Counted from the stretch's first letter, positions 21,593 through 33,830 are shown. The stretch is 64,000 bases of DNA from Antedon mediterranea (GCF_964355755.1 NC_092673.1:13457001-13521000); one strand, 5' to 3'. The notes: a model not told the origin generated them from the letters alone. A program made the numbers and translations.

Positions 21593-22680
21593 GATGGCCG
21601 ATGATGATATCCCAGAGGGTATTGCTCTTGATACTCTGATGCAGAAATCCCAGGTCAGTGCTGATGATTATCAGGAAGCATTGCATCTCACAAAATTTGG
21701 AACACAGGTAATTCTACAAAGACAACCAGGTGAAAGGTGGATCAACAACTATAACCCGCATATCCTGAAGACATGGCGTGCAAATATGGATCTACAGTTA
21801 CATGCTCAAAAGTGAGAGGGCAATGAGCGAACTACTTAAACGGGTTGCTGAAGACAGCAACAAAATTAAAGAAGGTTGGCTCCGTTTTCTAAACCACCGA
21901 GAAGTAAGCGCCCAGGAAGCAGCATATAGGTTATTGTCAATGCCTCTCAAACGAGCAAGCCGCAAATTTGTCTTCATCAATACAGCTCCAAAAGACAAGA
22001 GGGTGTCTTTGCTGATCACATCCCAGACATACTTGGAGTTAGTGATGAAGATATAGGCACAGATGAACCGAATGCCAATAGTTACCCCAATACTATCACA
22101 CTTCGAAATGGTAATGGAGTGATGAAAAAACGACGTAAACAATGTATCATCAGGTAAAAAAGCTATTTATAATTCAATTGCATCACATAGGTCAAAACAA
22201 TAATACTTGTATTAAATAGAAAGTATAAATATATCAATCCAAATTCAACTAATAACCCCTCCCCACACCTCCTCTCTATTCATTTCAGGTTTCACAAGGA
22301 GAAAAACGAGGGTGAGGAAAAATATCGAAATCTTCTTATGCTTTATTTCCCATGGCGAGATGAGGACCATGATCTTCAGGGACATTTTGAATCATTTGAA
22401 GATAACTTTTTGAATGTTCAGGCAGTTGTTAGAGCAAACAAATTCACACAAAATGCCGATGCTGTGGCACCCGGTGCAGCACAAAACCAGGCAGACCAGG
22501 TTGCTGAAGGCATAATTGAAGAACGAGCCCTGCATATAGAAGACAGCAACATTGACATGGATCACACCCCATCCACTGCCCGATCGGAACTTCATGCAAG
22601 ATTTTCAGCAGAACTAGGTAAACAGCTCATGACGCCACCACAGTATAGAGAAATGATGCGAGCTCTAAATACTAAGCAAT
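21593..22680 (+). pseudogene. Helitron Rep C-terminal region with one intron
   Basis: Reads YQEALHLTKFGTQVILQRQP, WINNYNPHILKTWRANMDLQ, then in another frame SYMLKSERAMSELLKRVAED, HREVSAQEAAYRLLSMPLKR and FVFINTAPKDKRVSLL. In the family, two catalytic Tyr residues lie between NMDLQ and the K.E..M step. Here that stretch is shortened and the frame changes, so the tyrosine active site is damaged. The end continues after an intron with FHKEKNEGEEKYRNLLMLYF and PWRDEDHDL, the linker to the helicase. Confidence 0.8.
22154..22288 (+). other. Spliceosomal intron in the Helitron gene, 135 bp
   Basis: The exon ends atcatcag, then gtaaaa. The intron has a pyrimidine-rich end (cctcctctctattcatttcag). 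Splicing gives ATC AG|G TTT CAC, which keeps the conserved reading frame across IIRFHKE. The intron itself has in-frame stops. Confidence 0.75.
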
Positions 22681-22681
22681 A

Positions 22682-23800
22682 ACAAGTGATCGCAATGTAT
22701 CGTAAGTGGTGCAAAGACACAATTATCGCTCTCAAAGGTGACCTGCCCACTCTTGAGTACAGAATTTTTCTCAGCTGTACAGGAGGTGTAGGCAAAAGCC
22801 ACTTGATAAAACTTATACATTATGAGACTATGAAGCTCTTAAAGCCTCTGTCAGGACATTTTGAGACTGCCTTCACTGGAACAGCAGCATTCAGCATTGA
22901 TATGGCATGACATTGCACTCAGCTTTCAGTTTTCAATGTGGCCCAAGGGCCAAGAAGGAGTACCTTCCAGTAGGCAGCTAGAGACTTGGTAGGTGCTGAC
23001 TTTCTTTACGACATTCACCGACGGCTAGGAGACATTACAGGAAGATGTGATCCAGAAACCCGATTTGGTGGCGTCAGCCTCCTGGCTGTTGGCAACTTGT
23101 ATCAACTACAGCCTGTTGGCCAAAATTATGTGTTTGGTCTTCCAGGAGACAAGCAAGTACAATGTCACTACATTGTCACTACAATGACAACATCTTAGTA
23201 TAGTAAAGTTTATGTTCGAATTAATCACAAATGTCCATAATTGTGCCCCCCAAAAATAATCACTTCTTGTGGTCTAATGCTTTTATCTTCATTGATTCAT
23301 TGCAGCTATGCCAGGCTACATGGATCACTATGGCAAGAAAACTTCAAAATGATGCAGCTTGCTGAGAGCATGAGACAAAAAGAAGATGACATTATCATAA
23401 CAAATTTCCAAGTTTAGCCCACTTTACCCAACGGATACGCTTCACGTTTTCAAAACAAATAAAGAAGTGGACGTGCATAACCAAAGTCATTTACAGAAAC
23501 TGGCATCCCAGGTATTCAACATTTCAGCCATTGACAATGTTGCAGACGGACTGGCAAATGGTGTATGTGGCACCATCACTGGGATATACAGCAGTGGTGA
23601 TCAGGTACATGTTGTCTTCGTGACGTTTGACAGTGAGCGAAGTTCAGTTTTTTACTGGACGAGGAAGGCGTTCAGTTGAACAAATTGTAGTTTCAATGGA
23701 AGGGAAAGGAAAATTCATGCCAGGTCAAGCGTACGTTGCTCTAAGTAGAGTCAAGACCTTACAAGATTTATACCTGCTAGGTGCAACCTCCGGCTAACTT
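22682..23800 (+). pseudogene. Helitron PIF1-type helicase, degenerate
   Basis: Walker A: FLSCTGGVGKSHLIKL. Next motif: FTGTAAFSIDMA, then a stop where IxG.T is expected. Later motifs: ADFLYDIHRRLGDITG, RFGGVSLLAVGNLYQLQPVG (the usual GDLYQL Asp is Asn), LWQENFKMMQLAESMRQKED, and the C-terminal MPGQAYVALSRVKTLQDLYL. The DEISM Walker B segment is missing before ADFLYDI, pointing to a deletion near 22970. SF1B PIF1-like helicases unwind DNA during Helitron transposition. Recognisable coding ends at about 23800. Confidence 0.82.
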
Positions 23801-24750
23801 TACTTGCTGTGTCTTAACTCTCCTTTTATTATTCCGCTCTAATTTTCTCTTTCTTTTCTCTAATCTTCTCTACACTTTGTTTTCCAATTTCTCTAATGTC
23901 TCTACTTATTTAACACGTCTTCTCCCTGCTTCTCTGCTTTTCCAGCTCCAATCTCTCCCTCCTTTTTAACACAGCTCGAGGTAACCCTCCATTGCTTTCC
24001 TTCTCCAATCCCTCTCTGCCCTTTTTCTCACGTCCGTTCTCTGCTTCTCCTCCTGCCTAACTCTGCCGCCCTCTATCTTTTCTTCAACCCCAAAATCATT
24101 ACAGTATCTTTGTAAATATCATTTTGAGACAAAAAGCCTCGTACTATAGAGGGCGCGAGTCCGCCTAGTTACTATAAACATCGTTCAATGGAGCGTGAAG
24201 AGAGAGTCGTGAGGATTGTTTATAATTTTTAGATCGAGGTATACCCGTAGTAAATTGCTTACCATGGTTTATATAAATTAATTTAAACAAAGTTACATTC
24301 GTTTTTCACTTTATATATATTTAATAAACGGGTTATTAAAACCGTATTATTTTGTAGTGTTTTACTTGTGAAGTATTTAACCGACCCTGAACAAACAGTG
24401 CCACTACGAAATCGAGGTAGCGCTAAATATGAACTCGTATCGTATCGGCTTAATTTTACGCAATCGGTCAATCAAATACCAATCAAGATACACTCACTAC
24501 GCCTATTCGTTGTTTACAGTACTGATTTAGTGTATTTTGTGTATCATTGTAAGTAAACTGTCAAAATGTTGTCTTCACTCTAGTTTGATGTTGTGGCTTT
24601 GTAGATTGTGTGGCAATAAATTTAGAAATTCCGACAAAAAATGTAAAATTGCAAATCTTAGGCCAAACATTTCACATCACAATTAGTAGCATTCATCCAC
24701 AGTTTGTTTGCACTAATGTGAGTCAAAGGCATACAAATTTCAACCTATAA
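23801..24750. other. No gene seen; pyrimidine-rich stretch
   Basis: 23800-24080 is a strongly C/T-biased strand (ctctctaatcttctctac, tctccctgcttctctgc), which may belong to the Helitron 3' region. The remainder is AT-rich with no recognised motif. Confidence 0.4.
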
Positions 24751-24755
24751 AACCA

Positions 24756-27100
24756 TACAACTGGACAGAACACACAACAGAGTCACAACTTTCCAAAGAA
24801 ACAACAATGGTACATTTTCATCTACTAATACCAATTTGCCATCATTACCCAGTCAATTTAAACTAAAAGATGCTTCCAAAGATTGGTTTATGTGTGCCAT
24901 TTGTACCCTTAAATGTGATGTAATTCCTTGTATAAAATGTTCTTGTCCTGTAAATGTGTTTGACGTCACAAAGGCATCTGAATTGAGTAAACAGTCACTA
25001 TTGCGTGTAGAACTGACTTGTAAAAAATGCTCAGACACATTGCTATATCATCAATGTGATAGTCATGAATGTAAGTGCCAACAGAAGGTGAAGAAAATAC
25101 AAAAAGCAGTAACTGAAATCAACAGTAAAATTAATGAGGTCATACCAGATGAACTTAATGTAATTTAAAAGTACTTATACATAGAGCATGTATTTAAATA
25201 CGGTTTTAATATCTAATGCATATTATTATTTTTGTACATTTTTTAGTAAATCATACAGCAGGTTTCTTTAATTTTGTAGCCATTGAAATTCACTGTTATA
25301 CAGACATCCAACAAGACACAAGGTATTTGTAAAAAAACTATTACCAGAAGGTCTGCAGAATTTCAACGGTTTGAGAAAAGCATACATGGTGGCGTGAAGC
25401 AAAGCCCAACACAACAAACACAGCCTGATGTAGATGTAGGTCTCGCATTAAAGACTGATTGTGATCTTGGTTGGCAGCAGTTTCGTAAACTGAGGAGGTA
25501 AATAACAATTATTAAATATATATATAAATATTTCATTCAAGACAATAATCAATACAAAGCAGACTACATACAAATTGTAGTTCATTTTGTAGAAACAAAA
25601 GCAGCATTATAGTGATATGAAACCTTCATTACTACAGTATTACTGTACTATCAATACTTTTACAGGTATCTGAACGTAAAATGCGTTCAATGCCGAATTT
25701 GATAGTGCAGGATTATGTACATGGAGAATGGTGAAACTAGTGTTCAAAAATGAAACTGCCAGTAGGGAAAATGGGTTTGAAGAAAGAGAAGCACCAGTTG
25801 TAAGAATCAAGATTAGCAAAACATAAATATTTTCCAAGAATTCATTTTTATAATTTGTTTGTTTTAGATTAGTGAACATTAAACCACATAATGAAGAAAT
25901 TTTCCTAAAATTTGGTGGCGACAAAGGTGGCGGCTCTACCAAGTTTGAGATCCAGATTTGTAGCATAGATAGGCCAAATGCACTGAAGAACATATTGGTG
26001 GTTCTATTGTTCAATGCACCAGACTACACAGTGAATCTGGCAAGGACTCTTCCATTACGGTAATAGTCAAAGAAATAACAGACTTGCATGTACAAGTTTG
26101 GAGGTAAGAAATTTTAAGAGATTTTATGTAATACATTTTTTATTTGAATGAAGAAACTCTTATCCTTTTAATTTTGATAAATTCTTATTCTTCATCATAG
26201 AGGGTACAATATCAGACTGTTCTTTTTCGGAGACTATGACTTCCTTTTGCGGATATATGGACATGTTACAGAGAGTTTAAATTAAATAGTATTCCTACAG
26301 TTTGTAGATTGTTCTTTATTGACTTTATTTCTTAGGCCGATATGGTTGTTTGTTTTGCCATGCCACCAAAGACCACATGAACAGTGGCATTAGCAAGGAA
26401 AACAGAAACATGGTGTCACTCCAGGAGGACTATAAGCAATTTGTTGCCCATGGCTGTCATGAAGAAACCAGCAAAGACATACCAAGAAATGGTGTTCGAG
26501 AGTCAATGGTAAACATTGATATTGACTATGTAAGTTTTAACTATATTACAAAAAAACTACGCAATACAAGGCATTTTAACTGTAATGCATTATTCTAATC
26601 CATTTTAATCAAATGGTTTTACAGGTTTCAATTCCTTGCCTGCACATTTCACTAGGAGTGTTCAAAAAGTTGTTAGACCTATTAGAATCAGATGCCCATA
26701 ACTTGGACCGACAAATATATAAACTCAGGTAACATTACATACTTTTACAAAATCAATATACTAGAAAGAAGCCCATTTTGTATTTAAGTTGTGTTGGGTG
26801 CTTGGCCACTAACCACAGCAATGGACAATGTGCTGAAGAAGCATAAAATCGACAGGCAAGCATATCATGGAAAAGCCTTTATCGGCAATCATGTTCATAA
26901 ATGTTGCAAGGTAGGCTTTTCAGATTCCATAATAAAATTATAGTAGACTAATAAAATGTTTTGCTCGGTTGTTTACTAACTGTGAAATGTTTGCTCCTAA
27001 ATACAGATAAACATCATATCACATTTGATCACCGCATGCCAGTCAACTTTTGACGAGCAGTCAATGGACTTACCTATAGGTATTGCGAAGGATCTGTAAC
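24756..27100 (+). pseudogene. Unnamed multi-exon family (GGDKGGGSTKF), copy B
   Basis: Best-preserved copy. Exon blocks: about 24756-25165, PYNWTEHT, then FMCAICTLKCDVIPCIKCSC, LTCKKCSDTLLYHQCDSHEC (paired CxxC and C.H.C knuckles); 25283-25498 ends LGWQQFRKLRR; about 25665-25800, SERKMRS; 25868-26106, FLKFGGDKGGGSTKFEIQIC and FNAPDYTVNLAR; about 26200-26285, RLFFFGDYDFLLRIYG; about 26335-26530, RYGCLFCHATKDHMNSG to VNIDIDY; 26625-26728, IPCLHISLGVFKKLLDLLES; about 26800-26910, RQAYHGKAFIGNHVHKCC; 27007-27100, ISHLITACQSTFD and a stop. Most blocks have GT..AG borders. Frames shift near 24830, 25730 and 26060. No named function was recognised. It could be a transposase or nuclease with N-terminal zinc fingers (inference). 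Confidence 0.62.
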
Positions 27101-27800
27101 TGGAATTAAATACCATTAAGGACAAATACTGTTGTTTAGCAAATATTCAATTGTGGAGCAGAAAATTAACCATACCAGATCGCTTACTTACTTTTGTGGC
27201 TTTTCACATGAATAAATCTTCTGGGCGCCTGGTCTACTTGAAAAAATCGCCGATAACAATAATAAATAGCGCCCTCATTTTAGAGGGCTAAATTTGTAAT
27301 ATTTGTTGTCTGCTCGTCAGCGCACCAAATTTTTTTTCGGCGATTTGTTCAGCAAAGCTTCAACTATTCAGGTATTACGTTGCCAAAATTCAGATTAACG
27401 GCAAACCTGCAAATATTTTTTATTTAGGCATAAAGGCTGTTTTAATCACCGTGACGGCCTGTGTCATTGTAATTTGTGAACTTTATTACCACTCTATGGC
27501 CTACATAGGATAGTTTTGTTTATTTATTACAGTACATTTGTCTATTTTACTAAAATTGTTCTAGTGATTGGTCTTGTCATCAGTAGCCTTATTTTCGAAC
27601 ATAAATTTATATTTATTATTTGTGATATAAGCAACATTAATATTTCTATTTTTTTAAATTATTTTTTGAAGTAGGCCTATTCTAGGAATCTGTGGAAGAA
27701 AATTAAAATCAAAAACATTAATTCGCTATCCAGTGTCAAATTTAAAATCAGATATACTTAATTTCATTCAAATTAATCCAAATTTAGAGAAAGAAGAACT
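27101..27800. other. No gene seen
   Basis: AT-rich interval between copies B and C. A short stretch at 27230-27310 carries gcgccctc and gagggc words resembling those at 24140, perhaps remnants of one dispersed repeat. No coding motif was found. Confidence 0.35.
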
Positions 27801-28679
27801 CTATCGTACAAATTGCAACCAATGAAAATATCTCATAATTGGCAACAACATACTGATGAAGCATGCTACATATATACACAACAACAGCGACCTGGTAGAA
27901 CATTCTGTATTGTTTGCATGTCACCTTTCAGGCTAAACAAACAAACTAAAGATGCCTTACAATCTTTGGAATTTATTTGCATCAACTGTGAACAAGTTTT
28001 TAAAAACGGTGCTCTAAACCATGTCTGCAGAGGTAAGCAAGTTACAGCACATCAGTCCTTAACTAATGCCATTGAAATAATTCATAATAAAATACAATGT
28101 TGACCAATACCTGAAAATTTACAGCGGTTAGCCGACAAGGTTTTGTGGAGAACTCTTAAAGAAAACGATATTACTATAATAACAAACGTTTGAACTTAAC
28201 TTCATATAATTATCTTTACCACAGCCAACGAACCCTCCAACGACGCACCAGAGATAGCAACATATAGAAAAAGAGAGCAAAGGTGAAAGTAAGGCACATG
28301 CACAGGTACATGTACTGCAATGTACTGATTGCCATCTGGCTTGGGACCAGCTTCAGAAACTAAAAAGGTAATATAAAGAAGTCATAGTAATTTTTAAAAC
28401 TGTTTTATAATTTGTCATTTTACTAGATACATTGGCAACAAGAAAGAAAGATGCGCTTACACCAACAAGAACTGATTGACGGCAAACTTTTTGTTTCAAG
28501 ACACAGTCCTGTTGTTGAAGTATCTGATATTAGAAAATACAGGGAGGTATGTATACTACTGTATACTGTACTGTATAATAATGAATTTGTTTACATATTT
28601 AATTTATGGTGTGAAAGGAGCAAATTTTCCTCAGAACAAATAATTAGGCCTAGGATACAAAACTAAGCCTAGCTACCCC

Positions 28680-28925
28680 ACAAAAAATAAATCCGGGATC
28701 CCAGCGGGATCGTATAATCCCAGCGGGAAATCACAATCCCGGTGGGATTTTTTTCTCGATTGTTCTCTTGATTGTTCGGGATTAACCAGGATTTTTTGCG
28801 AATGTATCGGGATGAATGGGATTTTCTTCTTAAAAACAGGATACGTCGGGATATTTTCCCGATTGTTTGGAATTAACCAGGATTTGTTTCTAATGTATCG
28901 GGATACGTTCGTGATCAATCAGGAT
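28680..28925. repeat. GGGAT/ATCCC-rich repeat cluster
   Basis: Degenerate repeats of cgggatcccagcgggat and gattgttcgggattaaccagg words. The sequence is related to the larger cluster at 30.9-31.6 kb. Confidence 0.6.
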
Positions 28926-29040
28926 TTTAGAGATATTATTAGAGTATTATAATTATTGTTATTATAATTATTATTATTACTATCATCGTTATCATTATAT
29001 GTATTTATATATATAAATTTCTTTTTATTCATCCGCCGAA

Positions 29041-30322
29041 GCTGGAGCATATTGAATCAATGCAAACGCAATTGCATAATAAAGTCGATGGACTACTAAA
29101 ATGTAAGCATTGCATTCGAGCAGTGTACAAGGTATGTTTCTGTATATCAATACACACTAACGAAATATAAATAACACTAAACTAAAATTATTATTATTTG
29201 GTTTCTGAAATAAATGTATTAGCCAATGATCATCATCACCACCAACCACCTAGTAAAAATCAACAACTTAATCTAATGAAAGTATTTGTTATTTTACAGA
29301 ATCCTCAATGACCGAAGATTCTCCTATGGATGAGGAAAACAGTGATGGTAAGACAGTTTTATCGATTAACCCATTGAACCATAATTTAATTATCCAAGTA
29401 GAATCGATTAATATTATATTTGTATGCATATTTGTTGATTATTACCATGCATTATCATGTAATTATTAAATTTTATATAGAGCCTAATACGATGCATTGA
29501 CTGTTTCGATCCTTATGTTATGTGTTAGGAGGTAACTGTTGGTTCGGATCTCCTGTATAATATTATAAAAGAACATGCAAATATATACAGGAATGCTTAC
29601 GTTGCATTCATCAGCTGGGTAACCAATAGCCTAATACCTCAACAAATAATTCATCAGCTCGATTGCAGTACGCAAATCAAACAATAAAAACATGTTAGTG
29701 TAAAAAGTCTGTTAATTATCTCATGTTCCGTTGCAGTCTGTCTCGTACTGCCGTTAAAAAGAGACTTCAAATTTGTGTAAACAATGTTAACAATACAATA
29801 AAAAACAACTATTACCATTAATTTCTTTAGACAGGTATGGCATACTTGGGTGACGCCAAATGGGGAATGCGTGTCAACACTCACAGATTAAAAAGTTGTG
29901 AAAGCTTCAGCACCACAGTGGAGAAGCTGGCACTCTCTCTCCTTGAAATGGTGGTCACCAGGGAGGAATGTGCAAACACAACAATATACGACCATGGCAA
30001 GAACAAGCAGCCATTGGCCAAAAACAAAAGAGAAGCACTGAGAAGTGAGGACTGTATATTTATCTAACTTTAAATATAACTATATGCCTAGGTTGTATAA
30101 TTTATGTAAACAAAACAATTGAGCTGAACAAAACACAATTTTAAGTGTGACGAAACAACATGTTTACCAACCCCCTTTTCTACAAAACATATAAAATAGT
30201 ACAGTGAAATTTAAGTGGATTGTATCTAATTAAAAACATTGTTCTAAATCAATTTTTATTTGAATTTTCAGGTCATCTCTTCGCTTGCTTCAACATCGAA
30301 GAAACAAAAAAACAAAACGTAT
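29041..30322 (+). CDS. BEN-domain protein gene, 3' exons
   Basis: Exons: about 29041-29093, KLEHIESMQTQLHNKVDGLL (coiled coil); 29300-29346, SSMTEDSPMDEENSD (acidic linker); 29835-30044, GMRVNTHRLKSCESFSTTVE, KLALSLLEMVVTREECANT and LAKNKREALR; 30271-30321, HLFACFNIEETKKQNV and a stop. Donors and acceptors are canonical, and the last splice joins CTG AGA A to GT CAT in frame. The pattern of a helical L....f....L.....A.t....G...pL....R matches the BEN domain, a DNA-binding fold of chromatin factors that also occurs beside some transposase genes. No stop interrupts these exons, so it may be functional. Upstream exons are not certain. It lies inside copy C. Confidence 0.55.
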
Positions 30323-30329
30323 AGGAGGA

Positions 30330-30680
30330 AATTGTCAAGAAATTAAATGATAAAATCCGAGCAATAAGAAACAACAAATACAAAATCAATTAAATGACAA
30401 CAAAATGAAATTAATAAAACAATGAACCATGCAAAACAATGAAATGAATTAATAATTAAATCTGTTACCTATATGCTGTACCGTTTCCATACGAGAGAAA
30501 AATCTGTGACATCACCTGCTATCCTGCCGCTAACAATCTGTTTTAATCTGAACATATGTATATTTTAAAGATATTTTCTTAATTCTATCTTTTTAAATTT
30601 ACAATTTTTTATAAAAACACATTGCTGAATTTTATAGTTTTATCTAAATTTTAATAGAATCCATGTATTATTCATTTTAT
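30330..30680. other. No gene seen
   Basis: AT-rich 3' flank of the BEN gene. It contains AATAAA-like words near 30410. No other motif was found. Confidence 0.4.
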
Positions 30681-30689
30681 GTAAGTATT

Positions 30690-30828
30690 TCGATGTGGAG
30701 AGCCTCTCGACGGTTATTTTTATTTGTAACTTTTAGGTTATCCGGCCTCATTGACTTACTTTTGTATTGTTTTTTTGTACTGTTCTGTATATTGGCGAAA
30801 TAAATGATATGATATGATATGATATATG
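30690..30828 (+). mobile_element. 3' tail of a non-LTR element (scrap)
   Basis: cgaaataaat followed by (gatat)n at 30806-30825, preceded by ttgtattgttttt-like sequence. It resembles the 3' end of the 14-18 kb non-LTR element (gaaaataaatg plus pentamers). Too short to classify. Confidence 0.4.
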
Positions 30829-30879
30829 ACAACCCGACAAGTGATCTGTTAATCCCACCATCCACCACCACCATTTCGA

Positions 30880-31640
30880 TCGGGCAGCCGGAATTTTAGC
30901 CGACTAATAACCCCGATTTCAGCCGAGAATCACAATATAATTATATTGTTATATTGTGATATCCAGTTATTTTTATAATTTTGGGATTTCGATCAGAATA
31001 ACCGGATCCCACCAGGAATCCCGACAATTAATTTCGATCCCGATCAAGATTTAGATTGGTCCCTGGTCCCGATCCCGGTCGGGATCCCGATCAAGATTTC
31101 GATTGGAATTGACCTGATCCCGCCAGGAATTCCTTCCAATCCCGATCGGGATTTCTGTCAGGATCCTAACGGTAAAGCGTCCTAGTAATCCCGATCGGGA
31201 TTTCGGCCGGGATCCCACCAGGAATCACGACAAATATTCCTGATCCCGATCGGGATCCCGATCAAGATTTCGATTGGGATTTGACCGGATCCCGTGGAGA
31301 ATTTCCTCCCAATTCCGATCGGGATTTCTGCCGAGAAAGCTTCCCACCGGGAATCCCGACCAATAATCCCGATCCCGATCGGGATCCTGATCAAAATTTC
31401 GATTGGGATATTTTCTTCCAATAATCCCGATCGGGAACGGGATTTCGGCCGCGATTTTTCCCAACAATCCCGATCTGGATTTCGGTCGGGATCCCACCGG
31501 GAATCCTGACCAATAATCCCGATCCCGATCAAAATTTCGATTGGGATTTCCTTCCAATAATCCCGATCGGGAACGGGATTTCGGCGGGGATCCCGTCGAG
31601 AATTTTCCCAATAATCCCGATCGAAATTGTAGGGTAGGCT
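30880..31640. repeat. CCCGATCGGGAT satellite
   Basis: Dense degenerate repeats of the palindrome tcccgatcggga with aagatttcgattggga and ggatcccaccgggaatcc. A longer phrase recurs at about 31209, 31341 and 31490, giving an imperfect period of 130-150 bp. The sequence is GC-rich against AT-rich surroundings. Confidence 0.7.
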
Positions 31641-32455
31641 AGGCCTAAAGACTGTCCCTTAGAGGACCATAAAACCATTTAAGACCAGGAATGAGGAGGG
31701 GAGAGAGAGAGAGAGATGCGCGCCAGTCGGAAAAACCTACCCGTCCTCTTTCAGCTGCTGCACACCAAACATATGGAGCTGGAGCTTGTATGGATTATTG
31801 TTCTGCTCTTCTTTAACCTCGAGTTCAACACTTTTTCCAGCAGCCCAGTTTGGATTTTTCAATCAACCGATTTACAAAATTATAAATAATTCAGAAGGAG
31901 GAGTGCCATGATTATAGCTGCTATCAAGACTCGTATCACGATGAAGAGGGTATGAAGAAAGGCCGCTAATAACCAGTACACACAGTACACGCAACCAAAG
32001 AGGCACGAAAATATCGAAACGCGCAATTAATTTCACATTCCATATAATAAAACCGTGCGTCACCACCTCCTCCTGCAATCCTCCGACGATCTTCTCTCAC
32101 GAGCGGATAGGTCGACGATCGCATCACTGTCTCCGTGTTCGTGATATACTTTTTGTGAATAACATTTCGTTGTATTCAAACGTTAAGAGCGCTCTACTCC
32201 ATGTTAATTTTATTTTAAAAAGACATGGCTGATAAATTTTAGGGGGTGCTAAAGCCTGTTTAGCCCCCGACTAAATCCGCGCCTGAGTACAGAACAGGAA
32301 ATGCAAACATTACATGCAAAATGTGAAAGCAGAACCTTGCTTTGTCTTGATAAGGACTACTTTGTAGAGCAAGGGGAGGTGGAGGAGTTAGCCAAGGAGA
32401 TTTCACAATAATAATTTAAAATATTTTATAAACTATTAATTTGTATGCATAGGTT
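31641..32455. other. No gene seen
   Basis: Mixed sequence with a short (ga)n run at 31697-31716. No coding motif was found. Confidence 0.35.
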
Positions 32456-32620
32456 TCAGTACCAAGTACTGAACTCGTCCGAGCTTTTGGGGCATAATCA
32501 TTGTGGCCAAATTTGGTGAGAATCGGATATAAACTGTGGCCTCCAGGCTGTTCACAGACACACACACAGACACACAAACATACAGGGGTGAAAACATAAC
32601 CTCCTTGGCGGAGGTAATAA
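32456..32620 (+). repeat. Probable dispersed repeat with terminal hairpin
   Basis: The phrase gccaaatttggtgagaatcg, a degenerate (ca)n stretch (32553-32582), and a hairpin acctccttggcggaggt (about 32600) followed by aataata. Phrases like these occur at 3' ends of common marine invertebrate repeats. No second copy is in this window. Confidence 0.35.
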
Positions 32621-32799
32621 TATACTCACCGATGAATCATTTGTCACAATCTGTAGACCCTCTTGACTCGGTTGAGTTTCTGTGTGGGGTACAGCCGTCG
32701 GTACAACATTCAATAGATGGTTTGTACATTTCATTGATAATTGTAAGCATGAAATGTTCAGCTAAAAATACAGTGATTCTGGTAGCAATATGATAGGTT

Positions 32800-33830
32800 G
32801 TTGATCGTCTGGGGGTTGATTAATCTCGAACCAATAAAAACGGCGGAGTAATCCTGCATATTTGGGTTCTTTGTTATGTTCAGTAAGTTGTTGTGGTATG
32901 TTCTCATTTTTAGCAATGACGACCCATTTCTTCATGTGTTTTGACGGTGAACTGGTCGCCGGATGCTAACCTCCACAATGTTGATCTGTTCGATCAGTTG
33001 GTTAAAGATTTCGAAGTGCAATCGTCAGAGACAATGACAGTTTGTTCCAACGACATCGCATAAATAATCCTCGTCAAAGTCATTTGTGCCGTTAAAACAA
33101 ACACCCATCATACCGCGTTGTAGTTGCGGTGACAATAGGACATGATGAGCATCATACACATTAATTTATGAGAATCTTCTAAATGTCCCTTAAAATTGTC
33201 TATAGGCTACACAACAAAAACATCTAGTGGCTGGAAAGGAGACCAGTCGGCGTCATAACGCATCGTAGCAACTGAAGAAGTCAAGCTGACAGCTAGACGA
33301 AACTGTCAGTTTTATTGGTTTACTATCAAAGAACTACTTATATCATAATAAAAGTAATGATTTATCATGCTTATTTTGCAGTATTACAGGCTTTAGGAGA
33401 GCGCACAAAATAAAAAAGATGACATGCTACGTAATTATTTTAATTAGCACAAACATTTTTAAGAAAGCATCATTAATAGAATAGCACACCTTATGTACCA
33501 CCTGTAATTGTGATAAGCATAAATTGGTAATATTTTTTACTTTTTTTACACTATCACAAATGTGCTGTAAATGTATTTCAATTTCATTTTTCAATAATTT
33601 TAGAAGAAAAATGTGATGTTGATTATATTGACAACATGTCATGTAATCAAATAAAAATAGAACAGTAGGTGAATCATTTATTGTATTTTTAATTAATTAA
33701 TTACGGATCTTGTGAATAAGGTAGTGGTGTCTGAGAAAAGGGCACCGGAGACAACTCAGTAGGGTCAAATAACAACAATAATAAAGACATTTCATTTATA
33801 TCTGTATTTATTTATAATCAAAATTTCAAT
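32800..33830. other. No gene seen
   Basis: AT-rich intervening sequence within the stretched copy C. I see no coding motif or obvious repeat. Confidence 0.35.

Larger units (their letters stand above)
12915..23800 (+). mobile_element. Helitron carrying two nested insertions, degenerate
   Basis: Plus-strand blocks in order: N-terminal charged repeats, DUF6570-like region, OTU-like domain, Helitron N-terminal domain, HUH Rep, and PIF1-type helicase. This is the RepHel architecture of animal Helitrons, rolling-circle-type transposons. A non-LTR element (14098-18494) sits in the OTU part and a fold-back element (19231-20922) in the Rep N-terminal part. Several stops, frameshifts and deletions show the copy is inactive. 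The termini (5' TC, 3' hairpin with CTRR) were not located, so the limits given are only those of recognisable coding sequence. Confidence 0.85.

Noticed and set aside
24836-25168. Start codon at 24836 for copy B
   Set aside because: The triplet is TTG. The related copy C and the upstream NW..HT block show that coding begins earlier, probably with a frame change or intron between.
31182-31611. Arg/Asp-rich minus-strand open frames of 116-128 codons
   Set aside because: They translate the GATC palindromic satellite. All frames are similarly low-complexity and there is no domain.
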